From Rhizobium sp. 16-488-2b (GTDB taxonomy: Bacteria; Pseudomonadota; Alphaproteobacteria; Rhizobiales; Rhizobiaceae): a stretch of 64,000 nt of DNA. The notes beneath the pieces are model-generated. The model made no database searches. It worked only from the letters and a program-made list of their open reading frames with translations, and had not been told where the DNA came from. A program made the translations under genes and the position numbers. The stretch lies in assembly GCF_017741815.1 (NCBI RefSeq), contig NZ_JAGHMF010000027.1:62001-126000 (forward strand), in the 5' to 3' direction. Below, in pieces: positions 60,429 through 64,000 of this stretch (its first letter is position 1; every line of letters begins with the position of its first letter).

Positions 60429-62537
60429 TTACGCCGCCGTTCGCCTTTCAACCTCAAGATTCTCCGCCACCCGGAAGGACGCAACCAGCATTCGGAGCTT
60501 CTGCGCCTCTCCGGCGAGAACAGAACTCGCCCCGCTGGCCTCCTCCACCATTGCCGCATTCTGCTGGGTGACTTGGTCCATTTGATTGACGGCACGATTG
60601 ACTTCAATCAGCCCATTCGACTGTTCCCGAGCAGCCAGTGCAATAGCATTCATCTGTCCGTTCACCTGCGAATTGGACTGCTGCATCTGCTGCAGTGAAG
60701 CGCCGGTCCGATTAACCAATGTCACGCCCCGTTCGACGGCGCCTGATGATTTGGAAATGAGCGCTTTGATTTCGCGCGCAGCGGTGGCTGATCTTTGCGC
60801 GAGCTCTCGAACTTCCTGGGCCACAACCGCAAATCCCTTGCCCGCATCTCCTGCTCGAGCGGCCTCGACACCTGCATTGAGGGCCAGAAGATTGGTTTGG
60901 AAGGCAATATCATCGATTACACCGATGATATTTGAGATTTCGCACGAGGACGCCTCAATGTCTCCCATTGCTTTGACGGCGTCCTTCACTATTTCCATGG
61001 ACTGCATCGCATTTGTCGCAGCCCGCGCGGAAATGCCCTGTGCTTCATCGGCGGTTTGGGCCGAACCGGAGACGTTGACAGTGATCTCGTCCAGCGCCGC
61101 GGCGGTTTCCTCCAAAGCTGCGGCCTGCTGTTCGGTGCGCTTCGACAGGTGATCGACGCTGGTGCTGATCTCTTTTGCACCACGGTCAATCTCCGTAGCC
61201 ACGTCGACAATTGAAGTCATTGTGGAGGAAAGCTGTGTAGTGGCAGCGTTGAAGTCGGCTCTCAAGCGCTCGTATTCCGGTGCAAAGGGTATCTCGAGTT
61301 TGTGCGCCAGGTCTCCTTCCGCCAAACGGCTGAGCCCCAGGGCAAGACCTTCCGTTGCCTGCATCAGCAGATGCATCCGGCGGCGCTCCTCGGCTTCGTG
61401 TGTCTGCTGACGCTCCAGTTCCTCGATCTGAAGTGCCTCCGTATCGGATTGGAGTCGCAACCGTTCAATGGCGTTCTGGCGGAACACTTCCACTGCGTCA
61501 GCCATCTGCCCAAGTTCATCCTTACCACCGCGCGAGGGTACATCAATATCGTTGTTACCTTCGGCCAGCCTCCCCATGGCGTCGGTCATTCGAAGAATAG
61601 AACCTCCAAGACGTCGACCAACGAAGGTGGCAATGACTATCGATGCAGCGAAAGCCGCGATACCGGCCAGAGCTGCCAGGATGGCAAAATTGCGGGATTG
61701 TTGCTCCAGATCGGCCATTGAAGTAAGAATGTGCCCCACACCAACAACTTGACCGGCGTAGTCGTGAATCGCGAATGCTAACCCGGCGAAATGAGTGCCG
61801 GAAAGGTCAAAATTGGTTTTGACCTCACCTCCCTGCTGAATCATGGAAAGCTGTTCTGCTGTGAGCAGCGGATCCCCGGCTTTGCTGCTTGCGGTGAGGA
61901 GAGACTTTACCTCGAGAACCGCATTTGTATCCATTGGAAGGAAATAAAGTTCCGCCTGATGTTCGCTTTCGCCAATAATCTGTCTAATATAGTTTTCCCC
62001 AAATCTGATCCCGAATTCAAGTGAACCCACGTGCTTGCCGAGATGGAAGACAGGATAGACTGCGCGGATGCCGGCCCCGGCGACACCACGCTCCAAGCCG
62101 AAGATCGGTCTTTGCGTCTTGTTTGCCTCGACCACGGTGAAGCGGAAGCTGGACAGATCATCGCCGAATTTTTCTGGCTTATGTATACGAAGAAATGCCT
62201 TCGCATCCGGCGTATGGAACTGAAATTGGTCGATGCCGAACTGTTCTTTCATCAAGGGGAATCCGGGGGTGAAGATGCTCACGAGCCTGTCACGGTCTCC
62301 CTCAGCCATTGCAGCCTGAACTTCCGGCATCTCGGCCACCAGACCTCCAAGGCTCCTCGCGCGCTCGATTTCGGCATCGATCGATTGATTAAACTTCTGG
62401 CGCAGATCATTGAGTTGCTTCTGCGATGCAGACCCAACTAAGTTGATCGCACCCAGATAGAGAGGAACTCCTACGGCTAAGCCGGAAACGATTGAGGCAA
62501 AGACGATTGCCATAAAAATTCGTCGCTTGATCAACAT
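60429..62537 (-). CDS. Methyl-accepting chemotaxis protein 2
   Basis: 702 aa from the ATG at 62537 (GGAAAGG 6 bp upstream). First transmembrane helix about residues 8-28. A large periplasmic double-Cache-like sensor (about 30-280) carries FGIDQFQFHTPDAKAFLRIH, a motif known in receptors with dCache_3-type domains. Then a second helix (about 282-305), HAMP and coiled-coil linker (to about 440), and signalling hairpin NLLALNAGVEAARAGDAGKG. No C-terminal CheR-binding pentapeptide. It stands alone; ligand unknown. Confidence 0.9.
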   Translation of the reverse strand: MLIKRRIFMAIVFASIVSGLAVGVPLYLGAINLVGSASQKQLNDLRQKFNQSIDAEIERARSLGGLVAEMPEVQAAMAEGDRDRLVSIFTPGFPLMKEQFGIDQFQFHTPDAKAFLRIHKPEKFGDDLSSFRFTVVEANKTQRPIFGLERGVAGAGIRAVYPVFHLGKHVGSLEFGIRFGENYIRQIIGESEHQAELYFLPMDTNAVLEVKSLLTASSKAGDPLLTAEQLSMIQQGGEVKTNFDLSGTHFAGLAFAIHDYAGQVVGVGHILTSMADLEQQSRNFAILAALAGIAAFAASIVIATFVGRRLGGSILRMTDAMGRLAEGNNDIDVPSRGGKDELGQMADAVEVFRQNAIERLRLQSDTEALQIEELERQQTHEAEERRRMHLLMQATEGLALGLSRLAEGDLAHKLEIPFAPEYERLRADFNAATTQLSSTMTSIVDVATEIDRGAKEISTSVDHLSKRTEQQAAALEETAAALDEITVNVSGSAQTADEAQGISARAATNAMQSMEIVKDAVKAMGDIEASSCEISNIIGVIDDIAFQTNLLALNAGVEAARAGDAGKGFAVVAQEVRELAQRSATAAREIKALISKSSGAVERGVTLVNRTGASLQQMQQSNSQVNGQMNAIALAAREQSNGLIEVNRAVNQMDQVTQQNAAMVEEASGASSVLAGEAQKLRMLVASFRVAENLEVERRTAA

Positions 62538-63388
62538 GTTTTGCCTTTCCACCGCTTTTGATAAGTAATGAAGTTTCGCTCATAGTTACTGAAATTGACG
62601 AAATCGCACTTAACTGCCCCCAATATCGCCCCCCGAAAAATAAAGGGCACGGATGTGCGCTAGCGAGATTTCCGTATGGGAGTTAATCAAGCGTCCATCA
62701 CGGCATCCGAACGCGCTTTCCGAGCTGTCCTGCTGCATAATCTTCATGCGTCAGCTTTATTGAAATCCGTCGGGCGACATTGGTTTGCCGGTGAGATATT
62801 CCTGCCTCTTTGGCCGCTTCACTGTAACTACCCTAAAACTATAGCCGCAGACCGCGAAGTCGCGTTTCATGAGATTTCACTCCGCTCCCGTGGCCTCGGA
62901 AAATAGGAGGAGGTTCCGAGGCATTGGCGAGCGAAGCCCACGAATTCAATGCTATGGGCAGCTAAGACGTAATCGGACGCGGCCAGCCAGGCATCGAATG
63001 TATAAGTTAGGAAAACCAACGGGTTCATCCCGCAGACGCGATTGGCGTTAGAGCAATCGCATTGCTGCATCACCACTTTGGGCGGAGATTCGGCCCCGAG
63101 TTAGTAGTGGCTACCATCACAGCACTCGCCACCAGCACGGTATCGCCTAAACAAAGGATTAATCATCAAGCCCGGCGCGCAAAACGCTGCCGAAAATGGA
63201 CCAAGCAGACCTGAATTGGATAGATTCGTGTGTCTGACGACGTCTCTCGCATACGCAAAGGCTCGCAAAGTGGGCTTCCGCAGCACATCGATCTAGTGGA
63301 GTTTGTCGATCGACGCTGCCGTCACGAGCGTCGCAGACTAATGCGAAGGATCGGGACGTGAGCGGATGCCGGTCACTGATGGTGCTGT
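62538..63388. other. About 850 bp without a supported gene
   Basis: Contains the promoter of the second chemoreceptor gene near 62540-62640. Short frames such as 62676-62906 (+) and 62867-63076 (-) have no recognisable domain or good start. The region is less GC-rich than most of the window, and decayed sequence is likely. Confidence 0.45.
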
Positions 63389-63760
63389 TTATGCGATCGC
63401 TTCATGGCGCCGGACGGATTTCGGGTGTGCGCAGCCATGTATGCGGCTGAGGACGGCGCAACGAAGGGCGACTTCCGTCCGCTCAGCGAGGAAGTACCGA
63501 GCCCGCAGGCGCCGTCCGATGATGGACTTGTATCGCCCGATGGTGCTCTCGACGGGTGCGCGCTTGCCGTAGCTCGTGGAAGCCGATCGGACGATCGATC
63601 TGGTCGAGCAATGGCCCCACCCGCGAGCCGTCGCCAATGTCCTGACCGGGCATCTTATGGGCGATGATCTCGCCACTACCTGCCTCCAGAGCCAGGGTGC
63701 AGCTTGCGCCAACGGCGACGGGATCTGGCGCCATGGGGCGCCGTGGGGATTTCTGCAATA
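63389..63760 (-). pseudogene. IS5-family transposase fragment with internal deletion
   Basis: The minus strand carries LALEAGSGEIIAHKMPGQD and VGPLLDQIDRPIG (frame of 63483-63758). In the other frame (63389-63590), YGKRAPVESTIGRYKSIIG and RTEVALRCAVLSRIHGCA follow. These are the middle and C-terminal parts of an IS5-type DDE transposase (the last Glu of DDE is in VESTIG) with about 100 residues missing between them. It is a different IS5 lineage from the 18.8- and 24.9-kb copies. Confidence 0.75.
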
Positions 63761-64000
63761 ATAGCAGCTAAGGGGATTTGAAGTTGTTTGGGTTGAAGCG
63801 ATTTGTGCCCGCGCACTCGAAACCGTTTCCGAGCTCAGGGAAACGACTCGGCTTATCTGTGTGCTATCCGCCTTTGCGCAGTGCCTTCGCGCAGTGCGTA
63901 AGGATCTTCTCGATCCTCCTATCCAGAATCCGGGAAAGACATATGCCTGAAATAGGGCTTCTTTCACTTCGGCCGTTTTCCCGCCGACTATCGGAAGTCC
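63761..64000. other. Window end, no gene supported
   Basis: No frame has recognisable features. A short direct repeat, TGCGCAGTGCCTTCGCGCAGTGCG, occurs near 63873-63899 as two CGCAGTGC units. Confidence 0.4.

Noticed and set aside
1..64000. CRISPR array, tRNA or rRNA genes
   Set aside because: No regularly spaced direct repeats and no cloverleaf or conserved rRNA segments were noticed on reading both strands.

Overview
The window is GC-rich and has the coding style and gene families of an alphaproteobacterium. A rhizobial relative (Rhizobiaceae or a neighbour) is the best guess, from a BigR-type persulfide regulon, IS5/IS21/IS1595/IS110 debris, rhizobial-looking intergenic palindromes and many substrate-binding-protein transporters. 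The density of catabolic operons, chemoreceptors and broken mobile elements suggests an accessory replicon (plasmid or chromid) or a genomic island. This is inferred: no replication, partition, tRNA or rRNA gene was seen.

Layout. 1-9.8 kb: a LysR regulator (cut by the window edge) followed by a five-gene operon that takes 2-aminoadipate semialdehyde to 2-oxoglutarate: aldehyde dehydrogenase, aminotransferase, HglS-type 2-oxoadipate dioxygenase/decarboxylase, D-2-hydroxyglutarate dehydrogenase and glutamate dehydrogenase. 10-15.1 kb: an XRE-cupin regulator facing a polar amino acid ABC transporter and an Asp/Glu-type racemase. 15.1-25.3 kb: mobile-element debris (IS1595 remnant, an IS5-family element interrupted by an IS21 element with an 8-bp target duplication, another IS5 fragment) around a LysR gene and two diguanylate cyclases. 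25.7-28.1 kb: a GGDEF-EAL protein followed by a perfect 20-bp-arm palindrome. 29.2-33.0 kb: a sulfide/persulfide module (TauE, two YeeE/YedE half-transporters and an ETHE1-like hydrolase, divergent from a 1-Cys peroxiredoxin and a BigR/SqrR-type sensor). 33.6-36.9 kb: a compact HxlR-controlled redox/thioesterase operon of unknown substrate. 37-42 kb: remnants, an SnoaL-like secreted protein with a divergent HxlR regulator, and a chemoreceptor. 42.2-49.9 kb: homoprotocatechuate meta-cleavage operon (hpaR, then hpaF-E-D, an SSADH, hpaG-H-I). 49.9-58.7 kb: AraC/FeaR-like regulator, aldehyde dehydrogenase, GMC alcohol oxidoreductase and a complete branched-chain-type ABC importer. 59-64 kb: another AraC regulator, an IS110 scrap, a second chemoreceptor and an IS5-family transposase scrap.

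How it fits together. The lysine-type operon is closed for nitrogen: the transaminase would pass the aminoadipate amino group to 2-oxoglutarate and the glutamate dehydrogenase would release it again. The hpa operon has every ring-cleavage and lower-pathway gene but no HpaBC hydroxylase. The adjacent alcohol oxidoreductase, aldehyde dehydrogenase and importer therefore look like an upper pathway that would bring in an already dihydroxylated, or otherwise processed, aromatic C2-side-chain alcohol or aldehyde. That link is inference. The most interesting candidates for new biology are this upper pathway, the peroxiredoxin-BigR coupling, and the HxlR-isomerase-SDR-thioesterase-MDR operon.
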